A stretch of 64,000 nt of DNA from Opisthocomus hoazin (taxonomy: Eukaryota > Chordata > Aves > Opisthocomiformes > Opisthocomidae): contig NC_134434.1 in assembly GCF_030867145.1 (NCBI RefSeq), positions 8,246,001-8,310,000 on the forward strand, in the 5' to 3' direction. A program made the position numbers and the translations under genes. Under the pieces are notes generated by a model. That model had not been told where the DNA came from. It saw only the letters and a list, made by a program, of their open reading frames with translations, and ran no database searches. Each line of letters opens with the position of its first letter. Position 1 is the first letter of the stretch. This document shows, piece after piece, positions 47,201 to 59,200 of the stretch.

Positions 47201-50200
47201 AGCAGAGCTTGGAATACTGATTTGTGCTGTCACACATTAAAAATAGGGCTATTACATATAACTGCCTCTGTGACACAATGACTCATGTTATCTTAAGCAC
47301 CAGATTCTACCGTGAACCATACTCTGCCATCCCTCTTCTACCAAATAGCTTCTTGGTAGTCATTTGGAGGGCAGTACATAGATTACACACAGCATGAGCT
47401 TCTGTGCTTTGAGTAGTACCTGCTGTGCTTTGAGCAGTACCTCTGCTTGTGAGCCGAAAGGTCTGTCAATGTGTCATGAGGCTATTCAATAATTCCTTTT
47501 CAGAATTATGCACCAAACCTTGCAAACCCCACATACTCAACTGAAAGAGAAGTAAACAGACAAAAATTCTTCACTCCCTACAGTAAGAAACAAGCCTCGA
47601 ATTTCTGGATCTTCCTCATCAGCTCAGCTATTGCCTGTTGGAAACAGTCTGCTAGCACAGAAGCTAACTAACTGCTGCCCTTAAAATGCTGATATAGTTT
47701 GCAGATCTGATATGGCAGGTAGTTTTGCTTACACTGGCCTGGGTGCTGATGGGGGTCCTTGAGGAGGCTGCTGAGGACAAGATGAAGGATATTGATAGTC
47801 TCATCCACACTCTTCCCCAGAATTTTTGTCAGCTGTGCCAAGTCCTCCTGAATATGCTGCTGCAGGAAACTCACCGAGTTGTCCACCGGTGGCTTGATAA
47901 TCTTTTGCAATGACTAAAGAGAAACAAAAGGGAAGAATGAACATAGCCAACAACGTCCAGTTCAAGCACAAGGCATGCAAAGCTACAGCCTTACCAGAAA
48001 GTCTCAACTCTGTCCTATAGGATTCCTAGCACTTAAACAAATAAAGGTAGGGGTGTGTGTATATGTGTGCATGCAAGTGCAGGAAGGAACTAAAATCACT
48101 CCTGGGCAATGACGGAAGTGAATTTGAGTCTTGACTCTTGAAAGACTGCCTAGTTACTTTGCAATATGATGAAACGGACCAGCATCACACAAAGCTTTCG
48201 CTGCATTTCATCTGGCCACTTGGAACTCTTATTGGAAGATACCTGAGGATCACTTGTGGCTCCCAGCAACATTGTCAAATGTGTGAGCAAGCGTATCAGC
48301 GTGAAGACAACAGGGGACATGGCCCGATCAGACACTCCCATTGTTTTTCTGTGTTGTGCATCTCCAAGTACGTGGCCAGTTTGTGTTCTGTCTTCATTAC
48401 TCCTGTTGGAGAGGGTATATATATAGTAATTTTTTGCCTTGACAAAACAGACACAAGAGATGTCTTTGATACCCAGTAATGTCTTTTTGACCCATAAGTT
48501 CTTTGAATTCCATGAAAGCTACAGGGAATGAGGACTTCCACTAAGTTTTGTACACAAATAAGCCAATTAGCTTGGTTTTGCTGGCTGATTACTCTTCCTT
48601 GGACATCTCTTCCTAATACATTTTCTAAGAAAGACGCGATGTCCAGCCCTGTAGGGCAAGATTAGCCAGCTCCATGCTGGATAGGCGAGAAACCACTGCT
48701 GTCAGAATTAGTAACTAACATTCTTACACAGGGGCAGTAAGTACTAATCCAGAGCATCGAGGCAGAGGGAGCACAAGTTCTAGTTACTGGAGCTCTGGCA
48801 GATGTTCTTCAGTCATGCTGATCCATCTAAGAAAACATTGCCTGTTGCTATATTTTGGTGTAGAACCACATCATCTATATCAGCTTGGATGAGCAGGGAG
48901 ATGAAAAACCCTAAATCAGCAGCTTGACAAGATGTTATTTTAAGGCAGTCACTGCAAAGTCAGAGTTATACCAACACTGCTAACAGCTGAGCCTCGCCCC
49001 CTCAGAGGCCAATGTCTGAGCTAACGGGGAACCCCACATGACACCGTTCAGGTAGCAGCATGAAGTGGTTGGCACCTTTTGCCCTGAAAGCAGGACAGGC
49101 AAGTCCTACATCATTTAGCACAGAAAAGGTTAATGAATCAAAGCATACCGTAATTCTTGAAAGCCAGGCAGTGATTTATGCTGTTGCCCTCCAACTGGGG
49201 CACCACAGTCAAGGCAGCGGCTGGTTTCCATGGGGCGGCCACACTACCAAAAAGCAAAACAAGAAGACAGAACTCCACAGTAAGAGCCTCTCCAGCAGAG
49301 AAAGAGAATGAAACAAAAATCCAGGCTGTAACGGGTTAATTCAAAAACTGCTATATACTGGGCAAAGGACCTCTAGCTCTCTTGCTTCCTAGATTTATGG
49401 TATAAGCTGTGTTACAGCTATTCTGAATTTTACATTACAGTGACAAAATGATTAAGAATACAGAGTCTAGAAAATGAACTGCTGTGCAACAGAACATTAA
49501 AACCAGTAAACAAAATAAAACAGTTTATTGTTGAAAACACCACCTGCTTAAAACCCCACCAGTCTCAAATTCTTACCTCTCCTACAGTGCAGGCGTGGCC
49601 ATTTGGACATGCTATCAAAAAGAGAAACAAACCGAACAGTATTATAAGACAGACTTTTATGAAGCCCCTATTATTTCCTTTCATAGGTGCCACCATCTTG
49701 GAGCAAGACATATGCTTTAAGATCTAATGAAAAGCACTGACAATCCCAAAACTCAAAGGGGTGGCAGACTCACATAGGAACTAGAGAAGTTTTCAGTGCT
49801 TCTCTCCTTGACAAACAAGGAATGGAAGCCTAAAAGATTCTGCTGCTGAGTACCAAATGGGCTGGTAAGCACAAACGCTCCCGCCCTGGGATTCCCAGTC
49901 TGCAGTAAGATCCTGCTGCGGACAGCAGAGAACTGAAAGCTGGCCAGGGAGGTGGCAAAGCGCTCCTCTTCTGCTCACACCACTTAACATGGCCAGAAGT
50001 GACAGGACAGGTCTTCTGCACTCTCAAACTTTGTAAACAGCTATAAGCTTGAGACTAAACAGAAGCTCGATGCACTTCGGTGCATTACCCACATAAACTG
50101 CAGCTACAAATCTTAATTTACAAAGGACGACTCATGCTGAGAAGAGAAGTGTGTCTGTCCTCACATTTGGAACAGTATCAGTCAAAAACCAAGGACTATC

Positions 50201-53200
50201 CTTCCGTTTCTTTCACAGTCAGGCAAGAGCACTTACTGTACCAGCGGAGAGTGGCCATCCCTTGCCAGGCTCTCGCCTGAGCCGTTACATCTTCTGGCAT
50301 GGTAGGCAGAAAAGAGTGCTAAGGAGGAAAAAGAAAAAAAGGTGACAAATGAATATATAAATCAGTTCTTTTCTGTAGCAATTGCTCACTGGTTCCTTAT
50401 TCATGATGGGGAACAAGAGATATCTGAAAGCAGAGGTCATACAGATGATGTACATGCAAGTTTTCAAATTCTGCCTTTGAAAATCCACTCTTAAGAACTA
50501 CCAATATTGTTAAGACTTGCATGTGTACTCTCTAGAGATCCTGAACTGGATTCCTCTTGGGGTGGCCTCATGCACCCTGGTGTGTACCAGCCCATTTCCT
50601 TACGCCTTGGTTAGCCAGAAGTAGAGCAGCAGATCCCTCCACCCTGACTCAGCCTAGAGCTCCCTAAGCCATTATCCTCTAGAGCACACGGGTCTCCACA
50701 GTCTGACCTGCCAGCTGCTTTTGGACTTGCTCTCAAACATCAGCAAAAGTATTTGCCTGGTACTGCTCAGGATGCAGAGGTACCTTAAAAAGGTACCAGT
50801 CCAGAGCTTGTTGTTGCACTAATTAATCCCAACACTGAAATAGCCATCCAGCAGGTACATGCAAGAACTCGCAGTGTGCTGAATTGCCACCCGAGTTAAA
50901 TCTCTTTACCTCCATGGTGTGCGGACAGAACGCCAGATTCTGCAGGGGCTGCAGGACAGGGTTCTGCCCACACAGCAAGACAGCTGCGGTATGAACGGCC
51001 ATTTCAATCAGTGCTCCATTGCGGCTGAAACTTTGGGGATCCACTGTCAGAGATGGCAGGGCATTCATCACAAGAGAAGTTGCAAAGTGCTGCAAGTCTG
51101 GAGAACTGAGGGCCTGGGAGCTCTGGATGAACCCAGTCATAGCATCTGTTTGCTGAAAGCACATATGTAAAAGAAATAAAATCAGCATGCTACTGCCCAC
51201 CAGTTGGAGAGGACTATCAGCTGCTTCTCATGCTATGTTGCCCCTGCTTTGAAAACACTTCCATTCTGCTCTGATCAGGACGTAACCATATCTAGGGCAG
51301 AAGAACAAAAGGCTCTTCCCAAGTCTCATTCATCCTTATCAATGAAGCATGTTTGTCACGAGCTTCCAAAGTGAAGTATCCTACCTGCTGTTTGGGATGA
51401 AGACTTGAGTCGCTCGCGCCATACAGGGCAGTGACCTCTCTGAAAATAGCCAGGAGCAGATGGACAGGCTGTACAGCCGAGGAGCTGCTGGATGCCTAGA
51501 AAAGAAGGACTGATGATACGGTGGCGAAGAGGCAGTAGTTGTCACAGCTGAAGTTTGACAAGGTCTCAGCTGGTTACTGGATATGCAGGCTTCAGCAGCT
51601 CTGTGGTAAAGCTCTCCCCACCCATGAAAGGGCATAGTCCAGAAATGGCTGTTCAAGCCATAAATAAATGAGTAATCTGACAACACTCCAGCTGATTGAG
51701 GGTTTTACACCAGAAAGCTCTCCAGTATTTTATTCTTCTAACATCCAGTTGGAATTGCAATCTTACCAGGCAGCAACCTGTACATGCCTGCCTCCGAATC
51801 AAATCAACACGAAAGTGGAAAAAAAAAAAATAGATGGCACAGGGACATTCAAAGGCACATTGCTTGCAAACTTCTTCCTGAAGATTCTCATATACCAAGT
51901 ACATATTGGAAAAAGGCTGCAATTACACAGAAATCACCTGCTTGATTTTGGCATGGCAAGACACAAGGCTAGGCAGATATGGGCAGGCAGGGAGGGGGCA
52001 TAAAGCTTCTTTGAATATCTGCCTACTCTCCAGTCAGTTGGCTACGAGGTGCCTGTATTCCTTACTGTAACACAAACTGCTGCGACAGATTACAATGGGA
52101 AAAAAGCAAGATGAGGCAACCAGCAGAAATAACCTCAGAGTTACATATGCTAGAACACAGGTGAGAAAGCAAAGCAAATATCTGTGTGCCTGCCAGGACA
52201 AGCCACCATAACTTCCAAGCAAATGCAACCCAGGCATCTCCACTGGAAGAGGTGCTGCCAACAGGACCACACAAAGCTTAAACACTGGCCATCCAGAACC
52301 CACAATAGGATTACATCGAGGAGAGTGTGCCCTACCTTCTCTGCCTCTAGAAGACCCTCGATCTGACACTCAATCATGGCTTTCCCCACAGCATCACGCA
52401 GGACTCTGTAATTCTCGCCACACGTCAGGTAACGATCGATGTGATTAGACTGGCTGTTCCGTACCTACAAAGGGAAAAGCCCATGGTGAGCACTGGGGAC
52501 ATTAACCAGCCCCTGCACAAGGCACAATCTCCTCTTCCTCCCAACAGCTGTGGCATTTCAGCCTTCACAAAGAGACAGCCGGCAGGCGTGGCAACCCAAA
52601 TGGCTTCTCACTGCCGTAAGAGACTCTAGTCAATAGAGAGCGAGGATAAATCATCTTCACAACCACTCCCACTGTGGTGAGTCCCCCAAGGGCCAAGCAA
52701 CAGTAGAAATGCCCCAAAGAAGCACAAACTGGAGACTAAGAGGAGACCAGAGCCATCTCCAAGGAGACACCTCTTTACCTGTTGCAGAATTTCCACTGGG
52801 AACACCCAGTTAAATTGTGTCTCTGTGACAAGCTTCTGAGCAAATTCTATCCCATACTGACTAGCAATTTTCCGGACTAGGTAAACACGATGCCAGTTGT
52901 TCTTGGTGAGGCTACAGAACACCCTCACATTTTCCAGGTAATGCTGCTTCTCCTCTACCTGGTCTTGCTCTAGAGGGAAAAAAAGAAAGAGAAAAAAAAT
53001 GTAAAACCATATCCTACCTTGTAAAACTTTTCTGTCAGCACTAGCTGTAGCACGAAGCTCCTTTTACTGACTAACTACACAGTACTGACTAACTACACAG
53101 GAGAGCTTGAGAGCCCTCTTTTCCTCAGATGCTTATCTAGAGTGTTTCCTCAGTCGGATTTTAGGCAGTGATTCATTTCTTTGACAGGGGCTGACATATT

Positions 53201-56200
53201 CTGCTTCCACTTCCTTTTCTCAGGGAGAAGTTGTCTCATTTACCGGTAATTCATTCTCAGAGCTCTTCAATCTTGCTTAGGAACAGCTTTCCATTGTCTC
53301 AACTGCCAAGGTGATGGTACATCCCAAGAACGACCTCCTGGGATGCGTTTTGCTAGCCTGACATCCTCGATGGAAGGGCTGGACACTGCAGTCCCTTGGA
53401 ACTAGTTACGTTACCGCACTTTGATGCTTTAGACTGTGTAAGTTTCTGAGACTCTCCACACACTGTTCTCCTTTATTGGGTCAGCAAATTAGCTCAAAAC
53501 TTCTTTTGCTCATTTTTTTGGAAGTATCTCTTCATCCTTTTTACCTGCGCAGAACTCTCATTCATATAAAACAATAAGCCTTACAACAGTCGTGTATCTG
53601 AGGCATCATTTATACTCGATTAGTTTATTCAAGTTCAATCTAGTTGGTCCAAAAGAAAATTTCATTGTTAGCATCTGGAGGATAAAATAAAGGCGCAACT
53701 GCTGTATAACTACACCCTAGGGGTTCACTGGCACAGCCTTGCTACGAGTTATAAAGCACTTCTAATACGTGCTAAAGAGGACAAATAATGACTGACCCTC
53801 CTAAGGAAATAGAAAAGAAAAAAGCTGATGCGCTCATTCTTGGCCATGAGTCAAAACCACTTCTAGCACAGCACGGGTGCACTGTCTGTGTCCAGCCCAT
53901 CCCCTGTGGTGACTTTGCTCTGTATACAGCATTTCCGTTTGGTAGCAGAATAATTAGACTTACCTGTGCGCTCATGCAAGTCGAAGAGCAGCTCTGCAGC
54001 CTTACTCAGGTACAAGCGAACCTTGGCTACTGCCTGCAGATAGTCCACGGATGATTCCTGAGGAGTTTCTCCATTGTTCTTTGGGAGATAGTTCTCTGGA
54101 AAGCCTCTGTCTCCGGGCAGATAGTTTATATGCTCATATCCAAGGCTGCCCTCAGACTTTTCACACATAGAATCCTAAATACAGGCCAGAATATTGCATG
54201 AGTGGCTGAACCACTTAAAGCAGATGTCCTGTGCTTTGGTACTTTACATCTCCAGCGCATCCACACTGCAGTAAGCCCATTAAACTTACATGTGTCTCAC
54301 AGCACCCTCTACCCCAATGCCATTAGCTCCTCCCTGGGATCTCTCTGGTGCTCATCCTAAACCTCTGCCACAGCACCAAACACCTTCTTCAGCAATACGC
54401 CCAAGCCTTCCCCAATTTTTCCGAAGCATGTAGCTGAGCAAGATTGTTATGAGCATGCTGACTGGCCACACACATGCTGAAACACACATCACATCTTCCA
54501 AGATGCCAAGCTCTGCCTTTCCTTCCTTTAGCAAGGATATAAATTTCGAACTTCTCTGAAGTCTCCACATAAGAAATGAAACCTCTACCCTGCTGTCAAG
54601 TTTGTTTAAAGTTGTCCAAAGCATTAGAAGTTATGCAAGGGGAGGAAAGGGAACAGCCCAAACAGCATAATAGCCTAAAGCTCTGCAAACAAAACGGTGT
54701 CTGTGAAAACAAGAAAGTAGTCCAGTAGTGGACTACTGCAACTAGAATCCCCCCGCTTGCTGCACTCCTGTGTCAGAGTTTGAGTCTTATCGGGCCTCAT
54801 TTAACACTCAGACACCCGTCCAAGTTGTCCAGGAGAAAGAAGAGTGCTGCAAACACACACAAGCCTCACCTCGAAAAGCAAGGCTAGTTACTGGAGAGCA
54901 GATTCTGACCAGGTGACCCAATATAATCTTCCTTTTGGGCTTTCTAGTTGGGCAGTAGTTATATGCACAATAAGCTTGCCTAAAATTGCAGAAGGATTTC
55001 TGTTCTTGACTTTATTCTTCCTGCAACAGTTTTATTGCCCAGCTCTTACCTACACAGCACTCTTACCTCTAAGCAGTTGACAAAAAGCAAGTAGAGTTCT
55101 TTTTTATCATTTGTCTCTAGGATCTCGTTGTGCTCTACCCGGGACAGGTAGTGTTGCACATCATTTTTCACTTCATTGAAGCTACAGGAGAAAGAAACAC
55201 CCCCTTACCACAACTGCAATACTGACGGCTACTGCTTATGTTCTAAATCAGGACTGAGCTACTGGCTATGTCCACGTGACAGGTGGGGTCACTCTGGATC
55301 CATCTGGAAGATGCAAAGCAAGTGTGCCATCTTTGGCCAGATGTCACCTAGCTTCACGCTCTGAGCTAGGCTTTTAGCATCATCAACAATGCCAAATTAG
55401 CATTCCTAGGGTGTAAGTCATCTGATCTATTTGAGGCATCTGGTTTAGGAGATGATCACACTTGAGAAATGGCTTTCTGTGCACTGACTGCGAATGGAGG
55501 CTGGAGGAGCTCGTGTGAATGGAGAGGCGTGCAAGAACCTGTACGCATACAAAAGAGCATTCTTGATTAAATGTCTGTGGATAAGGAGTATTGTCTTGCT
55601 GATCTAAAGCATATCAATTTGTCAGCTATCTTTAGGTTACTCGAGCCACTCATGATCAGCACAGGTTTAGGTTAAGAATAGCTAGGTAATCTTCAGCAAA
55701 GACCAGTTAGGTACTTCAACACAAGCTACGTGCAAGCCAGCCAAGTTGAATAATTAATACAACGGCACAGGATGAATTTCACCTGTAATGATTCAAATTG
55801 AGCTAATAGTATGAAGTGAGGAGAACAATCAGATTCGTCTGATGAGGTCATGCAAAACAAAGCTGAACCATCTCCTAGGGTAACATCAATCAGTTGTCTG
55901 ACTGTGCTCACCTGTACTTCAAGAGGAGCTTCAGCATTACTGAGCGGATAACGGGAGTTTCATCTACCTCATCATTAAATGGGGACAGAAATTTTGTGTA
56001 GGTATCAGGATGACCTGTGGAGATGAGAAAAAGGCAAGTTTGGCAGGTGAGAGAAAGTGGCAAGAGAACCAGCTCCACGAGGCTGAGCGTCAGGATGAAG
56101 TGAGCTCACCTGAACCTTTCAGGAGGCTTCTGTGAACAAACAGCAGATTAAGGAGCTCTTGGATCACCTCTGCATCAGGGGGTTCATTGTCCTTGAAGCA

Positions 56201-59200
56201 CATGGTAGTGACCACATCTATGAAGAAATTATTGCATCTCTGCCGGAACATGGCATTTCTTGCTATGGCATCTCTGGGGGAAGGGTGAAAAGCATTAGGA
56301 TAAATACAGAACCACTTCAGTAATGGATGAAGCAAAGCAGACCAAGGCAAGAGCGACCAAGGTGAGGCACTTTTCCAGCTTTCCAAAGGGCTGGATTTGT
56401 GCAACACGTCAGTAGTGTTGTCTGCAAAGGCTGTATCACATTGACAACCAAGATCACAAATGGCAATGTGAAGCCAGATATATTTACGGAGAGTTTTTGC
56501 TAAGCTATCACAAAGCGATCCAAGGTGGCAAGCAGTTCCCTTGTCAGATTCAGCCACTGACAGTGCTTTGGCTTCGCAGGGTTTTGTGACTACAGTTTTC
56601 TTACAGGGGCCAAGGCAACAACCTCCCTTCTTTTGAAACAACAAACAGAAAACATACAGGACCTGTTCCAGTTCCAGAAAGAGCAGAAGAGAGTTCCCTG
56701 CACCCATTCTGCTTGTGGTGACAACCTCAGAGGTGCGAATCAGAATTTCCTCATGTAACTGGCCCCACTGCAATGCTTCCACCTTGGGCAGGGCGGAGTA
56801 CCTGAGCTCCACGGAGACATTCAGATCAACATCCCCCACAGCAACTCTGCAGTATGGACAATGCATCTGGGCTGGTACTAGCCACATTCTGATGCACTTC
56901 TGACAGAACATGTGGTAGCAAGGCAGGCAGACTGGATCCTTGGGCTCTCCTAGGCAGATCGGACATGACATCAGGCTGTATCTGTAATTCAGAAACAGCA
57001 ATGAATGCAATTGCTTCAATGTCGTCTCACCAAACGCCTTTAATAAGATGTTCGTCAGCAGCCAGACCAAGAGGAGGTAATGTAAGACCTGCTGGCTAAC
57101 TGCTTAGCTTCAGGGTGCAGAATAAAATGGAAGTTATTGCTCTCCATTTGGCTTTCATTACATTGTACGCAGCACTGCCTGACGCCCGGAAATACGCTGG
57201 CAACACAGGCAATATTCCTACTGGACCCTGCGACTTGTCTCAGTGTCACTACCTGTAGAGCCTGTTGCTGACTTCATTCTTACATTCGCACAGTACTTTC
57301 ATCACTGCAACAAAAGTTGGATGAGTCTTCATGTCTGAATCGTGCTGAAAACACTGCAGAGGAAAAGGACAAAGCTGAATGACTCAGCTCTAGTACCCGA
57401 GACAAAAATTCACATAAACAGCAGAAGCAAACAGGGAACATCTTTGCTTACCTTGGCAAGAAGCAAAGTATATTTTTTCACTAAATTCTCAAATTCTGGC
57501 ATCAGAGTGTCGATGCCAAGCAACACATGTTCTACAAAGAGAGACATGGAGAAAATGCGGTTCCAGCAGACTCTGTGGGAAGGAAAGCGTGATTTCAAAA
57601 AGGACCATTACAAGCTGAGAGCATGAATGGAAGTGCAGTATCAGGTGTGCCTAAGGATCTCACTGCTTTTCATGCTCACCACTACAGCCCTTGTGTACTT
57701 CTCACGCAACTTTGTGCCTTCCCCTTTTGGTTATCAGCCCTGCTTTTTGTCAAGGAGAAAACACATAACAGCACCTAACACAGCGAGCTTATGGCATAGG
57801 ACTGTCCTGTAGGCAGCACTGCAGCAGAATTAAGACCACTGCAAAGACCTTCTCACAGCTCTAAATTCTGTATCATAGGAAGTAATTCTAAAAAATAATA
57901 ATAATCACAATTAACTGAACTTTCTTCACTTCGGTTAAACAAAACAAGGTCTGTGAGAAACCAGGATAGCTCTCTGGACTTGTCTTCCAAGAGACAAGAC
58001 TCAGTCTTAGGCGCAATGAAGTTCCCAATCTCTCACAGTCTTTACAACACATGGGATTAAGAGGGGAGACACTGCTGGTTGACAGGAACCTAATGGAAGT
58101 TTTACATACCCCCTGATCCCAGCTCGAATGCACTGGCTGATACTGCTACATTTAGAGGGAGAATCTACATCAGATAAGGAAAAAAACCAATCTGGTTCTT
58201 GGTGCTTGGTATGTAATTGAGCCTAGTAGGAACCTGGAAAAGTTTGCAGAGTCTTCATCTGAGAAAAGTAACACCAGAGCAGCTTTCAGCCTGTACTAAT
58301 ATTCTTACTAACAGCAAGGCAAAAGAACAAGATTGTGAGCAGATCTGTGGTACGTACTCGAGTTCTTTTAGCAGCTGATGGCACCGACTCCCACTCCTCT
58401 GTAAATCCTTCTCTTTACAAAGAAACTCAATGGGCATACGAAGACTCTTCACCTTCTGGAGCCAGATCTCTGGACGGGCTGTCTGCACTTGATTCTCCAG
58501 CTCTTCAGCACATACCATTGCAGCTAACACATCTAAAACCTACACACACACACACAAGGTGTAAATATAACTCAACAATTGCATTTCAGAATTATTTACA
58601 AACCTTGTGCTCTCAATCTGGTTTGCTATAGCATGTGTTGTACTGAATAACGTTCCACCTGATTATCTTAAGCTCTGGAATTCTCATGCTCATGGCTCGG
58701 ATCGCTACCACATCCTATTAACTGATGCAAAAGCAGGGCAAACTATTTTAAATCCCACTAGTAAGAATGACAACATAGCAGATCCTGACCAAGCTCGTGC
58801 TTCCCACTTTACTGCTGCTGAAATCAAAAGGAGACCGAATACTAATTAATTCAGTGAAGACAGAGCTCCCTGCTAGGGCTGAGGATCACCAAATGCCTGG
58901 CAGTGACTCTACCATCTCCGTATGTGGTATTCCATATCCTTCCTGGTTAACAAGGTAGTCAGCCGCACAGGGGTGTACAGCCAGGATCCTCGAAAAGTTC
59001 TGCAGGCGACGCTTGAACTGATTGTATCCAAGGTGGACCCAAGGCAAGGACGGCACCGTCTCCTCTCTTCTGGGAGATGTTGCCTTCCATTCCTCTATGC
59101 AGGATAAGAATGCAATTCGCAGGCACTGAAAGTTTAAAAAAGTTAAAATTGAAATTAAAAAATAACTTGTATAATTCATTTTGTGCTGCAAATCCTAGCA

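Noticed and set aside
47398-47446. Possible extra RNF213 exon or duplicated exon
   Set aside because: A short imperfect duplication around GTGCTTTGAG; no reading frame with correct phases and splice sites.
47580-47660. Candidate RNF213 exon reading QQAIAELMRKIQKFE on the minus strand
   Set aside because: Its frame does not match the phases of the flanking exons, and it meets a stop at the only GT; the GC-AG intron explains the junction better.
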